Shown piece after piece: positions 25,776 to 34,282 of a stretch of 64,000 bases of DNA (position 1 is its first letter; every line of letters begins with the position of its first letter). The stretch comes from Mycolicibacterium tusciae (lineage in GTDB: Bacteria; Actinomycetota; Actinomycetes; Mycobacteriales; Mycobacteriaceae). The stretch lies in the NCBI RefSeq assembly GCF_002086795.1, contig NZ_MVIM01000014.1, forward strand, positions 85,871 to 149,870, written 5' to 3'. The notes below the pieces were generated by a model that saw only the letters and a list, made by a program, of their open reading frames with translations, did not search any database and had not been told where the DNA came from. The position numbers and the translations under genes were made by a program.

Positions 25776-27146
25776 TCAAGCTCCGAACAGTAGGTACAGG
25801 CCGGCAAAGGTGTAGCCGACCATTGTCAGCATCATCGCCAGCTGGCCGGTCAACTGGTGACCTACTGGCAGCACACGCAGCGCCTTGTCGTGCGCGGCGA
25901 TCACCGCCAACATGTGTCCGATGACCACGGAGGCGACCTTGATGGTCCACAGCAATGTCGGATTCAGAGACAGGAAGTACTGCACGTCGCCGGCGTCCAA
26001 GCCGAGCAGGTGCCAGCCCCTGCCCAGCGGGTCGGCGAGCCGCACGATGGTCTCCTGGCCTCGCTCGACGAGGTAGGAGAGGTAATGCGCGAAAATGTAA
26101 CCCACGACTATGGGGATGAGGCTGTGAGCGAGGAGACCCGGCAACTCACGCCGTCGCTCGCGGCTCACACCGGCGGCCGCACGCGCCGCAGCGGAAAAGG
26201 TCACGCCGACGGCAAGCACGAAGAGTAATAGCCCAAGGGATCGGAGCACGACGCCACCCGCCTGAGCATCGACCAGGGGGATGCCGGCGGCGTTGCGATT
26301 GACGAAGTTGCTGAAGGTTGCTGACTGGGAGAAGCTGTCGAAAGCGGTGGATCCGAGGAGCACCGCCATTACCGCTAGTGTGCCGGGCCGCACCGGCATG
26401 GTTGGCAGATGATCAAGCGGGTTCCCGAGGACGACGCGGCCTGTCGCGCGATTTCTCCTGAAGGGTGCCAGCCGCGAAACGGTCACGCTGTACACCTCGA
26501 AGGGGTCGGCTCGGGCGAACCACGTCGTTCCGAAAAGCGCTGCGCCAAAAAGCATTGCAACGAGATAGATGAGAATCCAGATCTTGATCGATGTCAGCGA
26601 GCCTGGATCGGAACTTGCCAATTCAAGCCACACGAAGGCAAACAGCCCTACCACGCCGGGCCAGTATCCCCAACCCTGCCGGTACTGCACACGCGCCACC
26701 GAGGGTTTCGCACCATGCCGCCTGATGTGCGCGAGTTTGGCTATGGTGCGTACTGGCGAGATCACCCGCCAAATCGGCCCGACGACAACCGAAACGGCGA
26801 CCAGGCCCACCCACAGGAGCACGTAAAACACGCCCGGTAGGGCGTTGTCACTGTCCTGGGTTCCCCAGATCGCCGCCACGGCAACCCATATGGAGAAAAT
26901 CACGGCGGCAGCGGCGAAGAACCATCTGACCACCGGCGAATCGACGACAGCAGTCACCCATGTCGGTAACTCCCTTCCGGGCTTCGCCGGATCGAAGCGC
27001 GGCGTCCTCCATGCCACTGCTACCACGGCGAACGTTGCAGCCAATGCCCACGCAGCCCCAATCAGCGCATACGACAGGGGCACTGGGAGGTCGGTCGATC
27101 CACCTACGCCGTGTGCGAGGACCGTCTCAGCGACTTCGCGCGTCAA
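25776..27146 (-). CDS. polytopic membrane protein of a copper-related operon
   Basis: A 456-residue protein with about ten hydrophobic segments (for example YALIGAAWALAATFAVVAVA, VVRWFFAAAAVIFSIWVAVA, GHMLAVIAAHDKALRVLP). Conserved-looking polar spots inside the membrane include FAHYLSYLVERGQE and several His. GTG start overlaps the stop of the cupredoxin-like gene by four bases. I do not know its activity. Its fixed position after YcnI and a cupredoxin-like lipoprotein suggests copper uptake, delivery or sensing, similar in logic to YcnJ/CopD-type proteins, but no clear homology was seen. Confidence 0.65.
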   Translation of the reverse strand: MTREVAETVLAHGVGGSTDLPVPLSYALIGAAWALAATFAVVAVAWRTPRFDPAKPGRELPTWVTAVVDSPVVRWFFAAAAVIFSIWVAVAAIWGTQDSDNALPGVFYVLLWVGLVAVSVVVGPIWRVISPVRTIAKLAHIRRHGAKPSVARVQYRQGWGYWPGVVGLFAFVWLELASSDPGSLTSIKIWILIYLVAMLFGAALFGTTWFARADPFEVYSVTVSRLAPFRRNRATGRVVLGNPLDHLPTMPVRPGTLAVMAVLLGSTAFDSFSQSATFSNFVNRNAAGIPLVDAQAGGVVLRSLGLLLFVLAVGVTFSAAARAAAGVSRERRRELPGLLAHSLIPIVVGYIFAHYLSYLVERGQETIVRLADPLGRGWHLLGLDAGDVQYFLSLNPTLLWTIKVASVVIGHMLAVIAAHDKALRVLPVGHQLTGQLAMMLTMVGYTFAGLYLLFGA

Positions 27147-27571
27147 GGCCGGACTTCGATGGTGACGACTGTGACATGCAAGTCGTGTAACTCCACCGCG
27201 ACGCGACCGGGGACGTCGACGGTGAACTCGAAGCGCTGATCGGGGGCTGCCGCCACGTCGAAGACGTGTTCAGGGACAGAGTGCACGTGCAGGCTGTCCA
27301 CGGCGTCGCTGGTGACCTGGAGCGCAATCGGCTGCCCGAGCACAGCTTGAGCCTCCGCGTTCGTAGGCGTTGCCACGCCCTTGTCGATAGTGATCTCGAT
27401 GACCGTCGGAGCATCCGCGCTCGCCGAAGTTGTCGCCGCAGGCGTCTGCGCCGACGGCGACTGCGCAGCAGAGGATGGGTTCGAAGGTGACTGTGCCGAT
27501 CCGCACGCCGCCACGACAGCGACGGTTGCCCCAATTGCGCTCGCTGCTAACCAAATACGGCTTCTACCCAT
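27143..27571 (-). CDS. cupredoxin-like lipoprotein
   Basis: A 142-residue lipoprotein: hydrophobic start, lipobox VVAAC near residue 23, then a Ser/Pro/Thr/Ala linker. The C-terminal 90 residues form a beta-sandwich pattern with VDSLHVHSVPEHVFDV and VAVELHDLHVTVVTIEV, where His residues take the place of the usual type-1 copper ligands; no Cys ligand is present. It probably binds Cu or other metal outside the cell membrane. It is between ycnI and the polytopic membrane protein in one operon. Confidence 0.7.
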   Translation of the reverse strand: MGRSRIWLAASAIGATVAVVAACGSAQSPSNPSSAAQSPSAQTPAATTSASADAPTVIEITIDKGVATPTNAEAQAVLGQPIALQVTSDAVDSLHVHSVPEHVFDVAAAPDQRFEFTVDVPGRVAVELHDLHVTVVTIEVRP

Positions 27572-27671
27572 GAATAGGTCCGTCCCAGGTGATGGTCATT
27601 GTGAGTACACGATTCGTGGAGGATGACACAGCGCGTCCGGCAATAGACCGGGCGCACTCATTGGGCAGTCG

Positions 27672-28388
27672 CTACTCCGTGACCGCGGAGCGCTCGGGAG
27701 CGGTGCCAGTGTCCTGCAAGTCGGCGGGATGAGTGGATCGTCGGGCCCGGTCTATGGAGAAAATGCCCAGCGCGACGGCGATCACCGCAAAACCCAAAGC
27801 GGTCCAGGCAATCACCGAAGTCATACCGCTCCCGCCGCCGGATGCAGCCTCCGAACTCGCCTTGAGATTCACTGACGGCACCGGGAACTTCGGGTCGCTG
27901 CCTTCGGGCACCGGTTCCGTCCAGGCGTCGGTGGTCCCATCGACGAAAGTCTGAAATGTGGGCAGGGTCAACGTCTCGACATCTGGCAGCGGTCCGGCTT
28001 CCAGAACGAAATCGTCGAATTCGCCTCGCTGGATTCCCGGACCCGTCGCCGTCCACGTCACCGAGCTGACCACCTCGTCGACGGGCGTGCCGTCGTCTCT
28101 GTACATCGGCGGATTGGGCTTCTTCTTCTTGATATCGAGTCGCCATCCCGGAACCGGCTGAGCCAGCACGGTGCGGATCTGAACGTCATCGGGAATCCGC
28201 ACTTCTACCTTGGTGGTGGCGGGCTTATTCCGTTCACCGGGAACGCGCAATGTGATCAGGCCAGTCTCCCCTGGCCCGCCCCCGTCGAGGATCGCGTCGA
28301 CGTGAGCGGTCGCTGATGGGCTCCCAAGCAGGGCCGCCACAGCGCTGAGTATGAATATTGCGACGATGCGCATAAGAATCTTCAACAC
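27672..28388 (-). CDS. ycnI: YcnI-family copper-binding exported protein (DUF1775)
   Basis: A 238-residue protein with a signal peptide ending SATA and a mature N-terminus starting HVDA. In YcnI proteins this first His is the copper-binding monohistidine brace. The DUF1775 domain follows, with VPGERNKPATTKVEVRIPDD, PVPGWRLDIKKK and EFDDFVLEAG. A C-terminal transmembrane helix (TSVIAWTALGFAVIAVALGI) anchors it. GTG start at 28388 with GGAGG upstream. First gene of a three-gene operon with the cupredoxin-like lipoprotein and the polytopic membrane protein. Confidence 0.85.
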   Translation of the reverse strand: MLKILMRIVAIFILSAVAALLGSPSATAHVDAILDGGGPGETGLITLRVPGERNKPATTKVEVRIPDDVQIRTVLAQPVPGWRLDIKKKKPNPPMYRDDGTPVDEVVSSVTWTATGPGIQRGEFDDFVLEAGPLPDVETLTLPTFQTFVDGTTDAWTEPVPEGSDPKFPVPSVNLKASSEAASGGGSGMTSVIAWTALGFAVIAVALGIFSIDRARRSTHPADLQDTGTAPERSAVTE

Positions 28389-28861
28389 CGACCACCTCCG
28401 TTTGTGAATTGCTGTCTTCGAATCGCTTTCGAAAGCGCCTGCCTCAGTTCGGAACTGCCGTTGCGAGGCGGACGGTCGCTCTCACGTTCCCACCATCTCC
28501 CCAAATGCGATCGCTTAAGGCTTAGCTGTGCGTGTCCGAGGCTCTTCCTGACCGAGGGCACAGTCTACGGGGTAAGACGGTAGATGGCGGAGATGGGGTG
28601 CGGCGGGTCGCGCATCCCGACGTGGAGCGTCTCTGACCTGCGACACGTCACCGAACCAGAATTGGCTTGGGGTAGGGGCCTACCGACGTCGCACCATCTT
28701 TGGTCGCCATGTCCTGCGGTGTTCGGTGCGACGTTTATGAAGTCTTCATCAAACAGCGAGAAGACGCATATTCCGGCGGCGGACCGCAGATGGCACGGAC
28801 GGCATGCGCTACGTCGCGCCGGCGCCCGCTCGGAACACAACGAGGAGAAGTCGAAGGGGGC
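28389..28861. other. ycnI upstream region
   Basis: No intact gene. Holds the ycnI promoter and non-coding DNA leading into the DUF305 remnant. I saw neither a TACCC-N5-GGGTA box nor a TACKW-N7-WMGTA site. Confidence 0.4.
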
Positions 28862-29270
28862 AAAACAAGCAGATTGCGGTCGCGATCGCCGCTGCCGCAG
28901 TACTGGTCACCTTTGCACGTGCAGCAATTCAGAGTCGAGTACTTAGTCGTCGGCGAGCCCGGGCGCGACACCAGCACCATCGACAACGGACGCAGTCCCG
29001 GCCGACGCGCAGGCGCACAACGACGCCGATGTGACGTTCGCGCAGGGCATGATCCCTCATCAACAACGAGTGGTCGAGATGAGTGACATGTTGTGGCCAA
29101 GCAAGGCATAGACCAGCGGGTCGTTTCACTGGCCGAAGAGATCAAGGCGGCCCAGGCCCCGAGATCGAGATGATGCGAGACTCGCTGAACAACTGGGGCG
29201 TCGTAGCGATGCCACCGATGAGCAGCGGGATCACGACATGCCGGGTGACTTGTGTGTCACCACTGAGCGG
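28862..29270 (+). pseudogene. DUF305 lipoprotein, decayed
   Basis: Pieces of a DUF305 protein are readable in changing frames: a signal segment KQIAVAIAAAAVLV, a lipobox-like FACSNSE in the next frame, then AQAHNDADVTFAQGMIPHQQ and VVEMSDM, a frameshift, then LAKQGIDQRVVSLAEEIKAA and NNWGVVAMPPMSSG. The order matches the intact DUF305 gene at 42295. At least three frameshifts; it cannot make a whole protein. The second HH-containing half is missing. Confidence 0.8.
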
Positions 29271-29687
29271 CCAGCCAGATATCAGCCAGCAACACTCAAT
29301 GCCCATTTCGACCAAGGTCAAAGGCCCTAGGAGGAGAGTCTCTGGATGATTAATTCGGCTGTTGACGTGTGTTTCCCATCACGAGGCCATGCGAGGCGTC
29401 ACCGACGGGCGAGCAGCAGGCACGGCGACCGTCTGGAGCAATCGCATACGCAGTAGGCGTCGATTTAGTAGGCGATCGTCAACCTATGGAGTAAAAGCGT
29501 TGTTAAGCAGCATGTATTCTTCGCCGCGAAAGACAAAGATTCCGTCAAAAGCATTATCAGTCAATCACACTCGGACGCGTTCCGAATCGACTGCCAATCG
29601 CGGTAAACAGCCAAGACGCGTTCATCGCGGCGCGATCACAAGATGGCGTCGAATCGGCGGGTCCTCGGTTCGAGCTGGATCCGCTGC
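29271..29687. other. region upstream of LpqS-like gene A
   Basis: No gene seen. Frames that extend the LpqS-like gene on the 5' side give low-complexity Arg/Ser product with no match to copy B. Half-site-like TAGTA sequences occur near 29466 but no TACKW-N7-WMGTA dyad. Confidence 0.35.
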
Positions 29688-29693
29688 TACAGT
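29688..29693 (+). promoter_or_regulatory. candidate -10 element, LpqS-like gene A
   Basis: TACAGT, ten bases before the GTG start, inside a stretch (GCTGCTACAGT-N-GGC-NN-CATTGTG) nearly identical to that before copy B at 58179. A TANNNT hexamer this close to the start suggests a leaderless or very short-leader mRNA. Confidence 0.4.
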
Positions 29694-29703
29694 CGGCTGC
29701 ATT

Positions 29704-30114
29704 GTGAGGTATGGCGACGCTCCCATAGCTGCGCGACGGAACACCGTCGTGGCGGTCTTCTTCGCGTTCGTCGTGCTGATCTCAGCCACCGGATGGAAGC
29801 TCACCGAGCACGAGCATCCCGCACATCACGGCCCCCATGCGCTGGCCTCCAGTATGTCCACCGACTTTCCAGCCGTCGTGGAGCACCCACACGTGCAGGA
29901 CGGATCCGTCACCGTCACACCTGACACCATTGCCGAAGCGGCCTTGCCACGTACGGTGACGCTGCTCGCGGCAATCGGGCTCGTCGCTGTTATCGGCGCC
30001 GCCTTCTCATCGTGGGCGACACGTGTTTCTGCTGTTGTCCGAGGGCCCCCAAGACGTGGTGGTTCTGTCGCCGGGCAGCAACTGCTGCTTCGGCTCTGCA
30101 TCGCGCGCCGCTGA
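29704..30114 (+). CDS. LpqS-like membrane-anchored His-rich protein, copy A
   Basis: A 136-residue protein from GTG 29704. One N-terminal hydrophobic segment (TVVAVFFAFVVLISATGWKL), then a His-rich stretch EHEHPAHHGPHA, a second hydrophobic segment (TVTLLAAIGLVAVIGAAF), and the end VRGPPRR...LLRLCIARR. Copy B at 58195 has the same layout and the same end. The following genes are cysK2 and an MFS transporter, the order of the copper-induced lpqS-cysK2-Rv0849 locus of M. tuberculosis, so I take it as the LpqS counterpart. LpqS itself is a lipoprotein; no clear lipobox is seen here. Probably binds copper outside the membrane. Confidence 0.6.
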   Translation: MRYGDAPIAARRNTVVAVFFAFVVLISATGWKLTEHEHPAHHGPHALASSMSTDFPAVVEHPHVQDGSVTVTPDTIAEAALPRTVTLLAAIGLVAVIGAAFSSWATRVSAVVRGPPRRGGSVAGQQLLLRLCIARR

Positions 30115-30221
30115 TCGGGTAGCGCCAGGCTCGCCGTCCTTCGAGGTGAGTCGGTGTTCGCTACTCCTGTCAGCCGCCGCGGCAAGGAACGTCGTGGCAT
30201 CACCGAAAGTGACCCACGTTC

Positions 30222-31331
30222 ATGAGCCATGCTCTGTCCGTCCACTCACCCCACCACCACGCGATCCAACATCACCGCCTGCGTCGTTTCGACCAGCCGG
30301 GCACGATGATAGGAAATACGCCTGTCCTGAGGATCTCGGCGCCGTTCACCGACGACAGCCGCGGGTTTTGGGCCAAACTCGAAGGGTTCAACCCTGGCGG
30401 GATGAAAGACCGTCCCGCGATACACATGGTCGAAAGGGGCCGCGCCCGCGGTGATTTGGGGCCCGGCAGCAGGATCGTCGAGTCTACAAGCGGCACGCTG
30501 GGATTGGGACTGGCCTTGGCCGGCACCGTGTACGGCCATCCGGTCACTCTCGTCACAGATCCCGGACTCGAACCGATCATCTCGCGGATGCTGACCGCCT
30601 ATGGCGCTGATGTCGATGTCGTCACCGAAGCGCATCCCGAAGGCGGATGGCAGCAGGCACGGCGCGATCGCGTGATGGAAATCCTCGAATCTGATCCGCA
30701 CGCTTGGTACCCGGATCAATACAACAATCCCGACAACGTCGACGCCTATCGGGGACTTGCAGCAGAGCTGTCAGCTCAGCTGGGCACGATCGACATACTC
30801 GTCTGCTCGGTAGGCACCGGCGGCCATTCTGCCGGGATCGCGCGGGTGCTCCGCGAAACCAACCCCGACCTGCAGCTCATCGGGGTCGACACGATCGGCT
30901 CAACCATCTTTGGCCAGCCCGCACGGCCGCGGCTGATGCGAGGGCTGGGGTCGAGTATTTACCCTCGCAACGTGGACTATGCCGCCTTCAACGAAGTGCA
31001 CTGGGTCGCTCCCAGGGAGGCCGTGTGGGCATGCCGCACGCTCGCGGCTACCCACTACGCCACCGGCGGCTGGAGCGTTGGCGCCGTCGCCCTGGTCGCC
31101 GGTTGGGTCGCAAGGACGAATCCGTCGAGCGCAACGATCGCGGCGATCTTTCCCGACGGGCCACAACGCTACTTCGACACCGTCTACAACGACGACTACC
31201 TCAGCGCCAATGGGCTGCTGACCAGTGATCCGCCACGGAATCCAGAACTCGTCACCGATCCACGCAATCATGTCGTCACGTCCTGGACCCGAACATCATC
31301 GATCACAGATCCGACAGCGGTCTCACGATGA
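30222..31331 (+). CDS. cysK2: CysK2-like PLP-dependent S-sulfocysteine/cysteine synthase, copy A
   Basis: A 369-residue fold-type II PLP enzyme. The PLP lysine is Lys62 in NPGGMKDRPA; the phosphate loop is seen in SVGTGGHSAG; the substrate-binding ESTSGTLGLGLAL follows the lysine. M. tuberculosis CysK2 (372 residues) makes S-sulfocysteine from O-phosphoserine and thiosulfate and is in the RicR copper regulon with the next gene. The His-rich N-terminus (VHSPHHHAIQHH) differs from copy B and could add metal binding. Stop overlaps the MFS start by four bases. Confidence 0.85.
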   Translation: MSHALSVHSPHHHAIQHHRLRRFDQPGTMIGNTPVLRISAPFTDDSRGFWAKLEGFNPGGMKDRPAIHMVERGRARGDLGPGSRIVESTSGTLGLGLALAGTVYGHPVTLVTDPGLEPIISRMLTAYGADVDVVTEAHPEGGWQQARRDRVMEILESDPHAWYPDQYNNPDNVDAYRGLAAELSAQLGTIDILVCSVGTGGHSAGIARVLRETNPDLQLIGVDTIGSTIFGQPARPRLMRGLGSSIYPRNVDYAAFNEVHWVAPREAVWACRTLAATHYATGGWSVGAVALVAGWVARTNPSSATIAAIFPDGPQRYFDTVYNDDYLSANGLLTSDPPRNPELVTDPRNHVVTSWTRTSSITDPTAVSR

Positions 31332-32587
31332 GCTTCACGGCACAGTTTCGTAGCTTCGGCTGGCCCAGCCGGATGCTGATGATCAATCAGTTCGGCATCA
31401 ACCTCGGCTTCTATATGCTGATGCCCTATCTCGCGGGATACCTCGCCGGCCCGCTTGGTCTTGCCGCGTGGGCGATCGGACTAGTGCTCGGAGTGCGGAA
31501 CTTCTCGCAGCAGGGCATGTTCATCGTCGGCGGCACGCTCGCTGACCGTCTCGGCTACAAGCCGCTGATCGTTGCCGGATGCATACTGCGCACCGGCGGA
31601 TTCGCCTTACTGGTGGTTGCCGATTCGCTACCTGCAGTGCTGATCGCCTCCGCGGCAACAGGTTTCGCGGGCGCGTTGTTCAATCCGGCTGTACGCGCCT
31701 ACCTCGCCGCCGATTCAGGACCACGACGCGTCGAAGCGTTCGCCACCTTCAACATCTTCTATCAAGCGGGAATACTGGCCGGGCCGCTGGTTGGGCTTGC
31801 ACTGTTGGCCCTCGACTTCCGCATAGTCGCGGCATCGGCGGCGGCCGTCTTCGCATTCCTGACCGTGGCCCAACTGTTCGCCTTGCCGCAGCATCGAGCG
31901 ACGCCGCCAACGGAGAAGACCACCGTTCTGCAGGATTGGCGGACCGTCCTCACCAACCGGTCGTTCCTGCTGTTCTCCATAGCGATGATCGGCTCCTATG
32001 TTCTGTCCTTCCAGGTCTATCTGGCTCTGCCGCTACACGCCAAACTCCTCGTGCCCGCTCATGAATCCCTGACTGTTGCAATGATCTTCGTCGTGTCGGG
32101 CTTAGTGGCTGTAGCGGGACAGCTACGCATCACCCGATGGTTCACCAAGCGCTGGGGATCGGGGCACTCGCTGGTCATTGGCATGCTGATCCTTGCAGCC
32201 GCCTTCACGCCGATGATCGCATTCCCCAGTGGAGCACGGTTCGGCGAGCTCGCCGCCATCCTCGCGCTCGTCGTTGCAGCAGCGGTGCTTGCCGTCGGCT
32301 CCGCGGCGGTGTTTCCCTTCGAGATGGACACCGTCGTCTCGCTGGCCGATAACCGATTGGTCGGTACGCACTACGGCTTCTACAACACGATCGTCGGCAT
32401 CGGCATTCTGGCGGGCAATCTAGCCACCGGCGCGCTGATGCAAGCCGCCCGCACTGCTGGCCTTGAAGAACTCATCTGGGTCGCGTTGACAGCGGTCGGC
32501 CTCCTAGCTGCCGCGGCGCTCTACAGGCTCGACCGCAGCGGACGCCTGGTCCCCGAGTTGCCGAGCGTGGCAACGCACACCGCTTGA
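31328..32587 (+). CDS. MFS transporter (Rv0849-like), copy A
   Basis: A 419-residue, twelve-helix major facilitator, the same length as M. tuberculosis Rv0849. Family marks are RNFSQQGMFIVGGTLADRLG (loop 2-3 motif) and ASAATGFAGALFNPAVRAYL. It overlaps cysK2 by four bases, so the two are translationally coupled. It may export a sulfur compound made by CysK2, or take part in copper handling; the substrate is unproven. Copy B (59831) has the same length and the same motifs. Confidence 0.85.
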   Translation: MSFTAQFRSFGWPSRMLMINQFGINLGFYMLMPYLAGYLAGPLGLAAWAIGLVLGVRNFSQQGMFIVGGTLADRLGYKPLIVAGCILRTGGFALLVVADSLPAVLIASAATGFAGALFNPAVRAYLAADSGPRRVEAFATFNIFYQAGILAGPLVGLALLALDFRIVAASAAAVFAFLTVAQLFALPQHRATPPTEKTTVLQDWRTVLTNRSFLLFSIAMIGSYVLSFQVYLALPLHAKLLVPAHESLTVAMIFVVSGLVAVAGQLRITRWFTKRWGSGHSLVIGMLILAAAFTPMIAFPSGARFGELAAILALVVAAAVLAVGSAAVFPFEMDTVVSLADNRLVGTHYGFYNTIVGIGILAGNLATGALMQAARTAGLEELIWVALTAVGLLAAAALYRLDRSGRLVPELPSVATHTA

Positions 32588-32844
32588 TCGCCGGCAACTT
32601 TTGGCACTTGCGCAGGTGAGCGCAAACCGAGCGATAGCTGAACCATTTCCCGCCTAGCGAACTGTGCGCCAGATCACCTCTCCGGAAGCACGCTTGAACA
32701 GACCTTACGCAGACCTGTTTGCGGCCGTAATGCGGTGCATTACAACGGAATTCCGTTACATAGTCGACGCCTGAACGCTATGGCAATGTACCCCCCCGAT
32801 CCAAACGCGGGGAATACCATGGACGTATCTATTAATTAGTCCCG

Positions 32845-32866
32845 TACGTATCTACACCGTATGTAG
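32845..32866. promoter_or_regulatory. degenerate BlaI-type dyad before small secreted protein A
   Basis: TACGT-N7-CCGTA at 32845-32861 (one mismatch to ACGTA), overlapping a second dyad CTACA-N5-TGTAG at 32852-32866. It lies 28-49 bases before the ATG at 32894. Same relative place as the site before paralogue B at 61451. Confidence 0.45.
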
Positions 32867-32893
32867 CTCGTACGCCGAAGGATCGGAGAACTG

Positions 32894-33187
32894 ATGAAGA
32901 TATTCCTCGCAGCTTTCGCTGTCGCGTTGAGCGCGGCGTCCGTCGTGAGTCCTGCCGCTGCGTCCGGCGCGCCCAGCGGTCCCCGATCGGTAACGGACAC
33001 GGTGGCCTCGCTCGAAGCGCAAGGCTTCAAAGTGATCGTGAACAAGGTCGGCCACGCCCCGCTAGATCAATGCACAGTTGGAGGAGTTCGACAGGGCCAG
33101 GTGGTCACCGAACTCAAGCGCAACAGGCGGGATCAAACAGTCAAGAGAGTCAAGTACACCACCGTATACATCGACGCGAACTGCTGA
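32894..33187 (+). CDS. small secreted two-Cys protein, copy A
   Basis: A 97-residue protein with a signal peptide (cleavage near SPAAASGA) and a mature domain of about 75 residues. It has a TVASLEAQGFKVIVNKVG segment, one Cys in DQCTVGGVRQGQ and a C-terminal Cys as last residue (IDANC), probably disulphide-linked. The pattern recalls small mycobacterial exported PASTA-like domains. GGAGAA lies upstream of the ATG. The paralogue at 61514 occupies the same position after the second MFS gene. Function unknown; placement under a BlaI-type site suggests an envelope-stress role. Confidence 0.75.
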   Translation: MKIFLAAFAVALSAASVVSPAAASGAPSGPRSVTDTVASLEAQGFKVIVNKVGHAPLDQCTVGGVRQGQVVTELKRNRRDQTVKRVKYTTVYIDANC

Positions 33188-33196
33188 GCCTCGTCG

Positions 33197-33228
33197 AGTG
33201 CCCCGGAAGTCCCGGCTTCCGGGGCACT
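33197..33228 (+). terminator. hairpin terminator after small secreted protein A
   Basis: Perfect 13-base inverted repeat (AGTGCCCCGGAAG and CTTCCGGGGCACT) with a six-base loop, ten bases after the stop codon. Confidence 0.75.
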
Positions 33229-33865
33229 GGCGTATCGCTGCAAATGTGCGCATCCTTCAGCGAGCAGCGTTGCGATACGGCAGCAGTCAGCGGATAACAC
33301 TCCTGGCCGTTCGATGCCATCGCTGAAGTTTCATGGGGAAACGACAACCTGACTGCGCTGACTGCATTGCATCCGTTCGAAATCATTAGCCGAGAGTTAC
33401 GTTGTCTGTGCACGCGTCGGCGGCGGGAGCAGACGGCCAGACGCCCACCGACCGGCGATGAGCGCTGCGCTGCGCCACCGTGGACTGTCTCGCTTAGTAC
33501 TGAAAGAAACAGTAGGTACTGATGGATCGGAGCGACCTGTGCAAAGACGCTGTCATGAAGATGGGGAGGCGTTCACGCACGTCGACGCAACTCGCGCACG
33601 TTCACCTCACCGCGACAAGCTGCCGGTTGAAAAGTTGGTGTGGCACATCGCTGACTCACCCCGGTTTGTGCGGCCGTCGCCTGCCGCACACCGCCTCGAT
33701 ATCGGCTGGGGGCGTTCGGCAATGATCGAGCCCGGATATTGTCATCGCCACGGTGCAAGGCCTCGGCATGCGCGGGCTGAACCAGCAACCGACGTTAACG
33801 GGACCGCCGGTGATGGTGCGCGACGCCGCATCGGACGTGGAAGCGATGACGATTGGGGCCGCAAG
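33229..33865. other. gene-free stretch
   Basis: Apart from the orphan dyad at 33498, nothing recognisable was seen. Short frames have Arg/His-rich products without family resemblance. Confidence 0.35.
33498..33514. promoter_or_regulatory. BlaI-type dyad, orphan
   Basis: TACTG-AAAGAAA-CAGTA, perfect arms with the same seven-base spacer as the other sites. Downstream there is only the mltG remnant, so its original gene seems to have been lost. Confidence 0.5.
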
Positions 33866-34230
33866 CCGACCGAATCGCTACGATCATCGCGGCGATGTTA
33901 ACCCTGGTGACCGTGGTCGGCGTCTATTCGGGTCTCGCCTCTGGCACGAGGTACTCACCGCGGGCGATGACTTCGTGGCGACGGAGGGGCACGACATCAT
34001 CGTTCAGGTGCACGAGGGTGACTCGACGGACGCGGTCGCGCAAACGCTTGCTGACCGGGATGCCGTCGTCACCGCGGGGGCGTTTGTGGAGGCCGCGGCT
34101 GAGAACCCGGCGATTTCCGCGATCCAACCGGGCTTTTACCGGGTGCACACGTTTATCTCGGCGGGCGAGGCAGTCGATCGGCGTGGCAGGCAACCCGGAC
34201 GCGGCGGAGGTGAACTGGCCAAGCCGTCGA
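33866..34230 (+). pseudogene. mltG: MltG endolytic transglycosylase, N-terminal remnant
   Basis: Frame 1 gives a membrane segment IIAAMLTLVTVVGVYSG; after a frameshift near 33960 another frame gives FVATEGHDIIVQVHEGDSTD, VAQTLADRDAVVTAGAFVEA and NPAISAIQPGFYRVHTFISA. That is the membrane anchor and LysM-like start of MltG (YceG). The catalytic domain (PEG...E) is missing, and the frame then runs into unrelated sequence. Non-functional fragment of a cell-wall gene. Confidence 0.75.
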
Positions 34231-34282
34231 TCGGTACCCAGTACCCAGTGCGGTTCGCCGGTGCGCCGCCGTGGAAATCGCC

